From Pseudomonadota bacterium (GTDB taxonomy: Bacteria > Pseudomonadota > Gammaproteobacteria > Burkholderiales > Burkholderiaceae_B): a DNA stretch of 8,075 nt. Below, piece by piece: positions 1-5,540 of the stretch. A program made the translations under genes and the position numbers. The stretch covers positions 1 through 8,075 of the forward strand of contig JAEWEH010000211.1 in NCBI GenBank assembly GCA_023389535.1. The letters are read 5' to 3'. The notes beneath the pieces were generated by a model, which worked only from the letters and a program-made list of their open reading frames with translations, was not told where the DNA came from and did no database searches. The first letter of the stretch is position 1, and every line of letters starts with the position of its first letter.

Positions 1-132
1 GCCGTGCTCGAACTGGCGAAGGACGCGGACAAGCGCCGCGCCATGGGCCAGGCTGGGCGCAACCTGGCGGAACGCGAGTTCGATATCCGGAAAGTCGTGC
101 AGGCCCATCTGGATCTGTATCGGTCCCTATAG
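1..132 (+). CDS. C-terminal end of a probable family 1/4 glycosyltransferase (partial)
   Basis: An open frame enters from the left edge in frame 1 and stops at TAG (130-132), giving 43 residues that end in DLYRSL. The pattern (a helix with LAKDADKRRAMGQAGR, then AEREFDIRKVVQAHLDLY) matches the usual C-terminus of GT-B fold glycosyltransferases. There the phrase 'R..MG..GR' is followed by an aromatic residue and a final helix ending 'LY..L'. Such enzymes move a sugar from a nucleotide-sugar to a lipid-linked or growing glycan on the cytoplasmic face of the membrane. The active-site region lies outside the window, so donor and acceptor cannot be inferred. It converges on the phosphomannomutase gene, whose product supplies precursors for such pathways, so a shared role in surface polysaccharide synthesis is plausible. 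The family call rests only on this short tail. Confidence 0.65.
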   Translation, partial: AVLELAKDADKRRAMGQAGRNLAEREFDIRKVVQAHLDLYRSL

Positions 133-313
133 GCCGAAGGGCTGACGAGCCGCAGTGGTGGCCTGGCGGCATATGGCCTTTGATGACGCTCAAGAAACAG
201 TTTGAGGCTGGGGCGGCTAATTTCTTGGGCATAGTAGCCGGCCCGCCGCCGACTACTGTGCCAAGCCGCCGCTGCTGGCAGGCGCAAGCGGGAACGCCCA
301 CATTGAAAGCGCC
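133..313. other. Intergenic gap without a recognisable gene
   Basis: These 181 bp separate the glycosyltransferase fragment from the convergent phosphomannomutase. I see no plausible coding frame with a ribosome-binding site. The only structure is a weak inverted repeat CTCAA/TTGAG (190-207) without a T-run, and the left arm of the hairpin at 306-329. Confidence 0.6.
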
Positions 314-329
314 CTAGAAGGGCAGCTTT
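306..329. terminator. Hairpin overlapping the phosphomannomutase stop codon, possible bidirectional terminator
   Basis: AAAGC-GCCCT (306-315), a 3-nt loop AGA, then AGGGC-A-GCTTT (319-329) form a 10-bp stem with one bulged A. The stop codon of the minus-strand gene (314-316) sits in the stem and loop. It lies between two converging genes, where a shared terminator is expected. No long T-run follows on either strand (only TTT at the stem edge), so intrinsic termination would be weak. Confidence 0.4.
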
Positions 330-1705
330 ACTTCCGGCGCCAGCGCGGTGAATGCCTGGCGGAATTCGCCCTTGATGCGCTCCAGGCCCGCGTCGGTCTC
401 TGCTTCGAATCGCAGCACAATGACGGGCGTCGTGTTGGACGCGCGTGCCAGGCCGAAGCCATCGTTATATTCCGCGCGCACACCGTCAATGGTGCTGATG
501 GCCGTGGCCGAGGGGAAGTCGCCTTCCTGCTGCAGACGGGCGATCAGTGCATGGGGCTCGCCTTCCTGCATCTGCAGCTTGATTTCCGGCGTGGAGATAT
601 CCTGAGGCAGGGCTTCCAGCACTGCGGAAGGGCTGTCATGGCGGGATAGGATTTCCAGCAGGCGGGCGCCGGCATAAAGGCCATCGTCAAAGCCATACCA
701 GCGTTCTTTGAAGAAAATATGGCCGCTCATTTCACCTGCCAGGGGTGCGCCGGTTTCCGCCAGCTTGGCCTTGATCATGGAGTGGCCGGTTTGCCACATC
801 AGCGGCTTGCCGCCGGCCTGCTTGATCGACCGCGCTACGTGGCGGCTGCATTTGACGTCGAAAATAATGGTGGCGCCGGGCTGGCGTTCCAGCACATCGC
901 GCAAGAAGAGAATGAGCTGGCGATCGGGCCAGATGATTTGCCCTGATTTGGTCACCACGCCCAGGCGGTCCGCATCCCCATCGAAGGCCAGGCCCAGTTC
1001 GCAGTCGCTTGCCTGCACGTGGCGTATCAGATCCTCGAGGTTGTGGGGGTCGGCGGGATCGGGATGGTGGTTGGGAAAGCTGCCATCGACGTCGCAATAG
1101 AGTTCGTCCACGGTGCAGCCCAGCGCGCGGAATAGCCGCGTGGCCGCCACCCCGCCCACGCCATTCCCGCAATCGATGGCGATTTTCATGGGCCGTGCCA
1201 GTTTGACCGTGCCGCTGATATGGTCGATATAGGTGTCCAGCAGATTCAGTTCCCGCCGTTGGCCCGGCTGCATGCCGGCCGTGTCCTGCAAATACGCCAT
1301 CACCTGTGCGAGCTTTTGTATGCCGTCGCCGTACAGCGTTTTCCCGCCCATCATGATCTTGAAGCCGTTATAGTCCGGCGGATTATGGCTGCCGGTGATT
1401 GCGACACCCGAGCCAGTGTGCTGGGTATGGGCGGCAAAATAAACAAGCGGCGTGGGGACCATGCCCAGGTCCAGCGTATCGATGCCTCCTTCGTTCAGGC
1501 CCTGTTGCAAGGCGCGCGACAGCTCGGGGCTGCTGTGCCGGCCATCGTAGCCGACGACCAGCGCGTGCAGGTCTGCGGCGCGCGCTTCTTGCGCCAGCGC
1601 CAGCCCCAGCTGGTGCGCAAATCCTGCGTTCAACTGGTCTGGCACGGTGCCGCGGATATCATAAGCTTTGAAAACTGCGGTAGGAAAACGGGAGTCTGCC
1701 GTCAC
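314..1705 (-). CDS. Phosphomannomutase/phosphoglucomutase (AlgC/ManB type)
   Basis: This cytoplasmic alpha-D-phosphohexomutase interconverts hexose 6- and 1-phosphates (mannose and/or glucose) through a phosphoserine and glucose-1,6-bisphosphate-type intermediate. It feeds GDP-mannose or UDP-glucose pools for LPS, capsule or exopolysaccharide. All four active-site elements are present: the phosphoserine loop TGSHNP (Ser106), the Mg-binding loop FDGDADR (Asp242, 244, 246), the sugar-specificity loop GEMSGH (Glu325, Ser327) and the phosphate-binding loop RASNTTP (Arg421, Ser423, Asn424). The length of 463 residues and these positions nearly coincide with Pseudomonas aeruginosa AlgC as I recall it. 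This supports a dual PMM/PGM enzyme, although substrate preference cannot be read with certainty. The start is GTG (complement 1703-1705), preceded by AAAGGA about 6 nt upstream; it leaves a normal N-terminus leading to FKAYDIRG at 12-19. The gene is transcribed alone, divergent from the FAD oxidoreductase and convergent with the glycosyltransferase. Confidence 0.95.
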   Translation of the reverse strand: MTADSRFPTAVFKAYDIRGTVPDQLNAGFAHQLGLALAQEARAADLHALVVGYDGRHSSPELSRALQQGLNEGGIDTLDLGMVPTPLVYFAAHTQHTGSGVAITGSHNPPDYNGFKIMMGGKTLYGDGIQKLAQVMAYLQDTAGMQPGQRRELNLLDTYIDHISGTVKLARPMKIAIDCGNGVGGVAATRLFRALGCTVDELYCDVDGSFPNHHPDPADPHNLEDLIRHVQASDCELGLAFDGDADRLGVVTKSGQIIWPDRQLILFLRDVLERQPGATIIFDVKCSRHVARSIKQAGGKPLMWQTGHSMIKAKLAETGAPLAGEMSGHIFFKERWYGFDDGLYAGARLLEILSRHDSPSAVLEALPQDISTPEIKLQMQEGEPHALIARLQQEGDFPSATAISTIDGVRAEYNDGFGLARASNTTPVIVLRFEAETDAGLERIKGEFRQAFTALAPEVKLPF

Positions 1706-1801
1706 GGTTTGTCCTTTCTGAGATTCAACCCATCTTTAAGAGCCGCTGAGGTTTCGGGTCCTGGCCGGCAGGACACGACACCCGGGCGGCGGTTTGAAGT
1801 C

Positions 1802-1829
1802 ATTATCGCGGATTAACCGCGGGTGTGCA
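1802..1829 (-). promoter_or_regulatory. Candidate sigma70-like promoter for the phosphomannomutase gene
   Basis: Reading the minus strand, TGCACA (complement 1824-1829; 4 of 6 to the -35 consensus) is followed after 16 nt by GATAAT (complement 1802-1807; 5 of 6 to the -10). It would start transcription about 90 nt upstream of the GTG. The region is GC-rich and this is the best match I saw by eye; other promoters are possible. Confidence 0.35.
1807..1821. promoter_or_regulatory. 15-bp inverted repeat in the divergent promoter region
   Basis: CGCGG-ATTAA-CCGCG is a perfect 5-bp inverted repeat around an AT-rich 5-nt centre. It lies between the two divergent genes, in the spacer of the candidate minus-strand promoter. 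Its position would suit a dimeric regulator's operator. A short palindrome in GC-rich DNA can arise by chance, so this is tentative. Confidence 0.3.
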
Positions 1830-1857
1830 GATGCAGCATGGGGCGATCGTCCACCGG

Positions 1858-1888
1858 TCGACTTTGCCGCATTCATCTGCCTTAGAAT
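1858..1888 (+). promoter_or_regulatory. Weak candidate promoter for the FAD oxidoreductase gene
   Basis: TAGAAT (1883-1888) matches the -10 consensus at 5 of 6 positions. The best upstream partner is TCGACT (1858-1863, 4 of 6) at a long 19-nt spacing. Transcription would begin near 1895, about 30 nt before the ATG. The -10 is credible; the -35 is poor, so an activator-dependent promoter is possible. Confidence 0.25.
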
Positions 1889-1924
1889 AAGAGATTCCCT
1901 CAGAACTCTCCAGAAAGGCTGTCA

Positions 1925-3340
1925 ATGAGCCGACTAGATGAATTAGCCCAGATGCTCGGGCATCAGCATGTGTTGGCCGGGCCTGACACCCAGTCGTATA
2001 CCGTGGACTGGCGCGGCCGCTATGCCGGTACGGCTCTGGCGGTCGTGAAGCCTGGCACGACTGAAGAGGTGGCGGAGGTCGTGCGCTGGTGTGTGGCCCA
2101 CGGGGTGCCTATGGTGCCTCAAGGCGGCAACACAGGGCTGTGCGGCGGCGCCACACCGGATGGCACCGGGCAAGCCGTAGTGATATCGCTGGTCCGCCTG
2201 AACCGCATACGCGGCATCGACACCGACAACGATACGCTGGTGGCGGAAGCCGGCTGCATACTGCAGTCGGTCCAGCAGGCGGCGCGGGATGCGAGTCGCC
2301 TGTTTCCGCTAAGCCTGGCCGCCGAGGGCAGTTGCACCTTGGGCGGCAACCTGGCGACCAATGCCGGCGGTACGCAAGTGCTGCGCTATGGCAATGCGCG
2401 CGAGCTGGCCCTGGGCCTGGAGGTCGTCACGGCCGAGGGCGATATCTGGAATGGGCTGCGCGGGCTGCGCAAAGACAACACAGGCTACGACTTGCGTGAT
2501 CTCTACATAGGCAGCGAAGGGACGCTGGGCATCATCACCGCGGCTACCGTCAAGCTATATCCCTTGCCAGTGGCGCAATGCACGGCGCTACTGGCCCTGC
2601 GTTCCATCGAGGATGCGGTCCAGGTCCTTTCGGCCGCGCGCACCGGTTTTGGCGCCGCGCTGACGGGTTTCGAGCTGATCGCCGGCAACTGCCTGCAGGG
2701 CGTGGTGCAATGCTATCCACAGCAACGCATCCCTTTCGAAGGCGCTTCGGCCGACATGCCCTGGTACGCGTTGCTCGAGCTATCGGACAGCGAAAGCGCT
2801 GCACACGCGCGCGAGCGCTTCGAGGCCGTGGTCGGTGCAGTCATTGAAAATGGGCTGGCGATCGATGCCGTGATCGCCGAGAACATGGCGCAAAGCAAGG
2901 CGCTATGGCATTTGCGCGAAAGCATACCGTTATCGGAAAAGGCTTTCGGCAAAAGCGTCAAGCACGATGTATCGATACCCGTGTCGAAGATCGCCGATTT
3001 CGTCAGCACGACGAACGCCGCCCTGCAGCAAAATTTTCCGGGCGTGCATCATGTGATTTTCGGCCATCTGGGCGATGGCAACCTGCATTACAACGTTGCC
3101 CGGGGCGATGCTTATACGGAAGACGATCTCTTGTCCAAGCAGGCTGCTATTTACGATGTGGTGCACGGCAGCGTGCATCGCTATGGCGGGTCCATCAGCG
3201 CCGAGCATGGGGTCGGGCAGTTGAAACGCGATCTTTTGCCGCGCTACAAAGACCCGATCGAACTGGCGTTGATGCGGCGAATCAAGCAAGCACTGGATCC
3301 CCATGGCCTGATGAACCCGGGCAAGGTGCTGGCCCCGTAA
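1925..3340 (+). CDS. FAD-binding oxidoreductase, D-2-hydroxyglutarate dehydrogenase/GlcD-like
   Basis: This 471-residue flavoprotein of the VAO/PCMH fold (GlcD/D2HGDH group) oxidises a D-2-hydroxyacid to the 2-oxoacid, passing electrons via FAD to a quinone or electron-transfer flavoprotein. The FAD-binding domain spans roughly residues 30-215, with the pyrophosphate loop VPQGGNTGLCGG (64-75), NLATNAGGTQVLRYG (142-156) and IGSEGTLGII (195-204). The C-terminal substrate domain has GHLGDGNLHYN (380-390; His381 and His388) and SAEHGVG (425-431; Glu427, His428), the metal and substrate ligands known in this family, then a typical ending DPHGLMNPGKVL. The N-terminal DWRGRYAG (28-35) resembles bacterial D-2-hydroxyglutarate dehydrogenases, my preferred call; a D-lactate or glycolate oxidase subunit is the alternative. 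The ATG has AAAGG 6 nt upstream. The response regulator begins 26 nt after the TAA, so co-transcription is likely. Confidence 0.88.
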   Translation: MSRLDELAQMLGHQHVLAGPDTQSYTVDWRGRYAGTALAVVKPGTTEEVAEVVRWCVAHGVPMVPQGGNTGLCGGATPDGTGQAVVISLVRLNRIRGIDTDNDTLVAEAGCILQSVQQAARDASRLFPLSLAAEGSCTLGGNLATNAGGTQVLRYGNARELALGLEVVTAEGDIWNGLRGLRKDNTGYDLRDLYIGSEGTLGIITAATVKLYPLPVAQCTALLALRSIEDAVQVLSAARTGFGAALTGFELIAGNCLQGVVQCYPQQRIPFEGASADMPWYALLELSDSESAAHARERFEAVVGAVIENGLAIDAVIAENMAQSKALWHLRESIPLSEKAFGKSVKHDVSIPVSKIADFVSTTNAALQQNFPGVHHVIFGHLGDGNLHYNVARGDAYTEDDLLSKQAAIYDVVHGSVHRYGGSISAEHGVGQLKRDLLPRYKDPIELALMRRIKQALDPHGLMNPGKVLAP

Positions 3341-3366
3341 AGGCCGGCGCCCGACAGCCGCGCGAC

Positions 3367-4074
3367 ATGGTGCTTGCCCAGCCCCGCATATTGATCGTCG
3401 AAGACGATCTGACTATTGCGGGCAACCTGTATCGCTATCTGGAAATCAAGGGCTTCGTTCCCGACGCAGCCTATGACGGCCATGCGGCGCTGGGCCTGCT
3501 GGATGCGCATGAATTCGACGCCGTCATACTGGACATCGGCTTGCCGGGCAAGGATGGCTATAACGTCCTGGAAACGATACGCGCGGGCCGGCAGCCGCGG
3601 CTGCCAGTCCTCATGCTGACAGCCAGAAGCCAGCTCGAAGATAAACTGGCTGCCTTTTCCCTGGGTGCGGACGATTATCTGATCAAGCCCTTCGCATTGG
3701 CGGAAGTCGAGGCACGGCTGCGCGTCATGCTGCGGCATGCAGAAGGGGGCAGTGGGGTTTCGGTGCTCGAACTGCCCGGCCTGGCCTACGATGTATCGCG
3801 ACAAGCGGTCACGGTGCATGGCCAGGCCTTGCGCTTGACCCGCAAGTCGCTGGTGATCCTGGAGTTGCTGCTGCGCCAGTCCGGCGGTCTGGTATCCAGG
3901 CGCCGGCTGGAAGCCGCCTTGTGGCCGGACGGCCCGCCATCCGACGAGGCCCTGCGCAGTCAGGTCCATCTGCTGCGCAAGGCACTGCAGGATGCCGGCT
4001 TCAATGGTATAGAAACGGTGCACGGCCAAGGCTGGAAACTCGGATCAGGCAGCGCCAAGAAGGCCTCGGCATGA
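3367..4074 (+). CDS. OmpR/PhoP-family two-component response regulator
   Basis: This 235-residue cytoplasmic transcription factor is activated by phosphotransfer from the kinase encoded next. The receiver domain (about 6-122) has the acidic pair Asp13/Asp14, the phospho-acceptor Asp56 in VILDIGLPGKDG, Thr85 in LMLTAR and Lys107 in LIKPFA. A winged-helix DNA-binding domain follows (about 132-226), with the LRLTRKSLVILELLL helix, the recognition region SDEALRSQVHLLRKAL and a wing ending IETVHGQGWKL. Length and order are typical of OmpR-type regulators. I chose the ATG at 3367 because ILIVEDD then starts at residue 8; GTG at 3370 is an equally in-frame alternative. No clear Shine-Dalgarno precedes either, so translation may be coupled to the upstream oxidoreductase 26 nt away. 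The open frame continues upstream to 2905, but that part overlaps the oxidoreductase and has no receiver homology. The stop overlaps the kinase start (ATGA). Confidence 0.93.
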   Translation: MVLAQPRILIVEDDLTIAGNLYRYLEIKGFVPDAAYDGHAALGLLDAHEFDAVILDIGLPGKDGYNVLETIRAGRQPRLPVLMLTARSQLEDKLAAFSLGADDYLIKPFALAEVEARLRVMLRHAEGGSGVSVLELPGLAYDVSRQAVTVHGQALRLTRKSLVILELLLRQSGGLVSRRRLEAALWPDGPPSDEALRSQVHLLRKALQDAGFNGIETVHGQGWKLGSGSAKKASA

Positions 4075-5399
4075 CCAAGCGTCCATCATTGACACAGCGG
4101 GCGGTCTGGGCGCTGACCGGCTGCGCCGCCTTGTTCGTGGTCTTGCTTTGCGCGGTGTTTTATCTGGCCTTCGAGCAGATGGAAGACGATCTCGTCAACG
4201 CTGTCCTGACGACTGAAGCCCATCACATGATGGAGCAAGTGCGCCAAGGCCTGCCGGTGCCCAAGGAGCAAAGCCAGACGGAGCTGGGGGCCATGCTGCA
4301 GTCCTGGCTGATCACTGATCCTGCCGACGAGGCCTTGCTGCCGCTGCCATTGCGCGGAATCGGCGTGGGGTCTCATACGCTCAAACCGCAAGACAAGACC
4401 TGGCATGTGGTTGTGGCCGATACCTCCGCCGGCCGGCTGTATATGCGCTACGATGCCACCGCCCATGAAGCACGCGTCTATGAGTTCGGCTGGGTGGTGC
4501 TGGTGCTGGGCGTGTTGTGCATACTGGCGGCCTACGTTCTTGCGCGCTGGCTGGCTGGGCTGGTTGCCGGGCCGCTGCTTGCGTTGACCGACCACCTGTC
4601 CAACTGGGCGCCTGGCGCCCCGGATATGTCGGTCAGGCGCGACGACGAATTTGGCCGCTTGATCGAAGCCTTCAATCGGCTGCAGGATCGCGTCGAGTCC
4701 TCGCTGACCTTCGAAAGGCAGTTTGCATCGAACCTGAGCCATGAAGTCCGCACGTCTTTGGCGGCCATACGCAGCGACAGCGAAATGCTGTTGCTGGAAG
4801 GCGGGCTGGATGCCAGCGGCCGGCAACGACTGGAACGCATGGCGCGCCATATCGATCTGATGGCCGGCAGCCTGAGCAGCGCAGAAACACTGGCGCATGA
4901 CCAGGACAACGACCCGCGGCCGGTGCAGGTGCGTGCCTGCGTGGACGAAGCCTGGCTGGGCATGGAGGACGAGGCCGACCGCAAGGGCCTGGCCTTCGTC
5001 AATGGGATCGCCGACGATATGGTGTGCAAGCTGGATCCGCATGCCTTATTGACGGTGGCGCGCAACCTGATACGTAATGCGGTCGAACATGCGGCGCCGG
5101 CGACGCTTCACGTCTACAACGCGGGCCCGCGCAGCATCGCCTTCGCAGACAATGGGCCCGGCATTCCGGCTGGCCTGCTGCCTCTGCTGTTCGAGCGTTA
5201 TTTCACCGCCCGCCGCCAGGATACCGGCCAGGTCGACGGCGGGCCCGACCCGGAGCCTTCGCGGCATGGTCTGGGCCTGGCGATTGCCTATCAGATGTGC
5301 CGCCGCAAGCATTGGCGGCTGGAGGTGCGGTCGCGGCACGGTGGCGCGGACGCCGGCACGATATTCACCCTGACGCTGGACCAGGAAGATCAGGCGTAA
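4071..5399 (+). CDS. Membrane-bound sensor histidine kinase, partner of the OmpR-type regulator
   Basis: This 442-residue inner-membrane kinase is expected to sense an envelope signal and phosphorylate Asp56 of the adjacent regulator. Transmembrane helices at about 12-33 and 139-161 enclose a periplasmic region of about 105 residues with no domain I recognise. A HAMP-like linker (about 160-212, with DDEFGRLIEAFNRL) leads to the H-box LSHEVRTSLAAIRSD (phospho-acceptor His224). Next come the N-box RNLIRNAVEH (Asn332, Asn336), G1 DNGPGIP (360-366), the F-box LFERYF (373-378) and G2 RHGLGLAIA (399-407). The H-box proline of the usual HELRTPL motif is serine here (residue 229). The start ATG at 4071 overlaps the regulator stop by 4 bp and has AAGAAGG 7 nt upstream; the frame extends upstream to 3921 only inside the regulator gene. 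The signal is unknown; the neighbouring lipid-type enzyme suggests an envelope condition, which is inference. Confidence 0.93.
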   Translation: MTKRPSLTQRAVWALTGCAALFVVLLCAVFYLAFEQMEDDLVNAVLTTEAHHMMEQVRQGLPVPKEQSQTELGAMLQSWLITDPADEALLPLPLRGIGVGSHTLKPQDKTWHVVVADTSAGRLYMRYDATAHEARVYEFGWVVLVLGVLCILAAYVLARWLAGLVAGPLLALTDHLSNWAPGAPDMSVRRDDEFGRLIEAFNRLQDRVESSLTFERQFASNLSHEVRTSLAAIRSDSEMLLLEGGLDASGRQRLERMARHIDLMAGSLSSAETLAHDQDNDPRPVQVRACVDEAWLGMEDEADRKGLAFVNGIADDMVCKLDPHALLTVARNLIRNAVEHAAPATLHVYNAGPRSIAFADNGPGIPAGLLPLLFERYFTARRQDTGQVDGGPDPEPSRHGLGLAIAYQMCRRKHWRLEVRSRHGGADAGTIFTLTLDQEDQA

Positions 5400-5417
5400 G
5401 CGGCTGATTGCCACGAA

Positions 5418-5442
5418 TTCGCACGCGGCGGCGAACTCTTTT
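5418..5442 (+). terminator. Weak candidate intrinsic terminator after the histidine kinase
   Basis: TTCGC (5418-5422) and GCGAA (5431-5435) can form a 5-bp stem with an 8-nt GC-rich loop, followed closely by TCTTTT (5437-5442). It lies 19 nt after the kinase stop and before the promoter-like element of the next gene. The stem is short, so it may cause only partial termination. Confidence 0.3.
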
Positions 5443-5476
5443 CAGGCGTGCCGGGCCGATGTTGTCGGGGCTCGGA

Positions 5477-5495
5477 ATTTGACGTTTATTTCACG
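5477..5495 (+). promoter_or_regulatory. Direct repeats with 11-bp spacing, candidate response-regulator site
   Basis: ATTTGACG (5477-5484) and ATTTCACG (5488-5495) match at 7 of 8 positions and start 11 bp apart. Dimers of OmpR/PhoP-family regulators typically bind two direct half-sites at about this one-helical-turn spacing. The first repeat contains the candidate -35 box of the fusion gene. Binding by the regulator encoded at 3367-4074 is inferred from family behaviour and proximity; the half-site sequence of that regulator is unknown. Confidence 0.4.
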
Positions 5496-5508
5496 GGCAG
5501 TGGATTAT
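5479..5508 (+). promoter_or_regulatory. Candidate sigma70-like promoter of the PAP2-methyltransferase gene
   Basis: TTGACG (5479-5484, 5 of 6 to the -35 consensus) is followed after 18 nt by GATTAT (5503-5508, 4 of 6 to the -10). Transcription would begin near 5515, giving a leader of about 25 nt that contains the GGAG ribosome-binding site. This would let the gene be expressed separately from the two-component operon upstream. Confidence 0.5.
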
Positions 5509-5540
5509 TGTGCCGACAGTTCTATCTGCCTGGAGTTGCA

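Noticed and set aside
1220..1816. Open frame on the + strand opposite the phosphomannomutase (198 codons)
   Set aside because: It is antisense to a gene with all catalytic motifs intact, with no recognisable domain and no plausible start signal.
1864..1888. TTGCCG paired with TAGAAT as a promoter for the oxidoreductase
   Set aside because: The spacer is only 13 nt, too short for sigma70; a longer-spaced pair was listed instead at low confidence.
2905..3366. Upstream extension of the response regulator frame, which would give a 389-residue protein
   Set aside because: It overlaps the oxidoreductase, whose motifs are intact in another frame, and the extra residues show no family signature. 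A normal regulator begins at the ATG at 3367.
3244..4029. Open frame on the minus strand opposite the response regulator (261 codons)
   Set aside because: It has the same composition bias, no motif and no ribosome-binding context. It spans the end of one real gene and most of another.
3921..4070. Upstream extension of the histidine kinase frame
   Set aside because: It lies inside the regulator's DNA-binding domain. The ATG at 4071 has a good ribosome-binding site and the usual 4-bp overlap.
4086..5042. Long open frame on the minus strand opposite the histidine kinase (318 codons)
   Set aside because: It is a by-product of GC-rich codon usage. The translation is rich in Gln, His, Arg and Ala with no recognisable domain, and the + strand kinase is unambiguous.
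5448..5540. GTG start giving a 484-residue fusion protein
   Set aside because: There is no clear ribosome-binding site, the extra residues are not membrane-like, and the candidate promoter lies downstream of it. ATG 5541 has GGAG at 5 nt.
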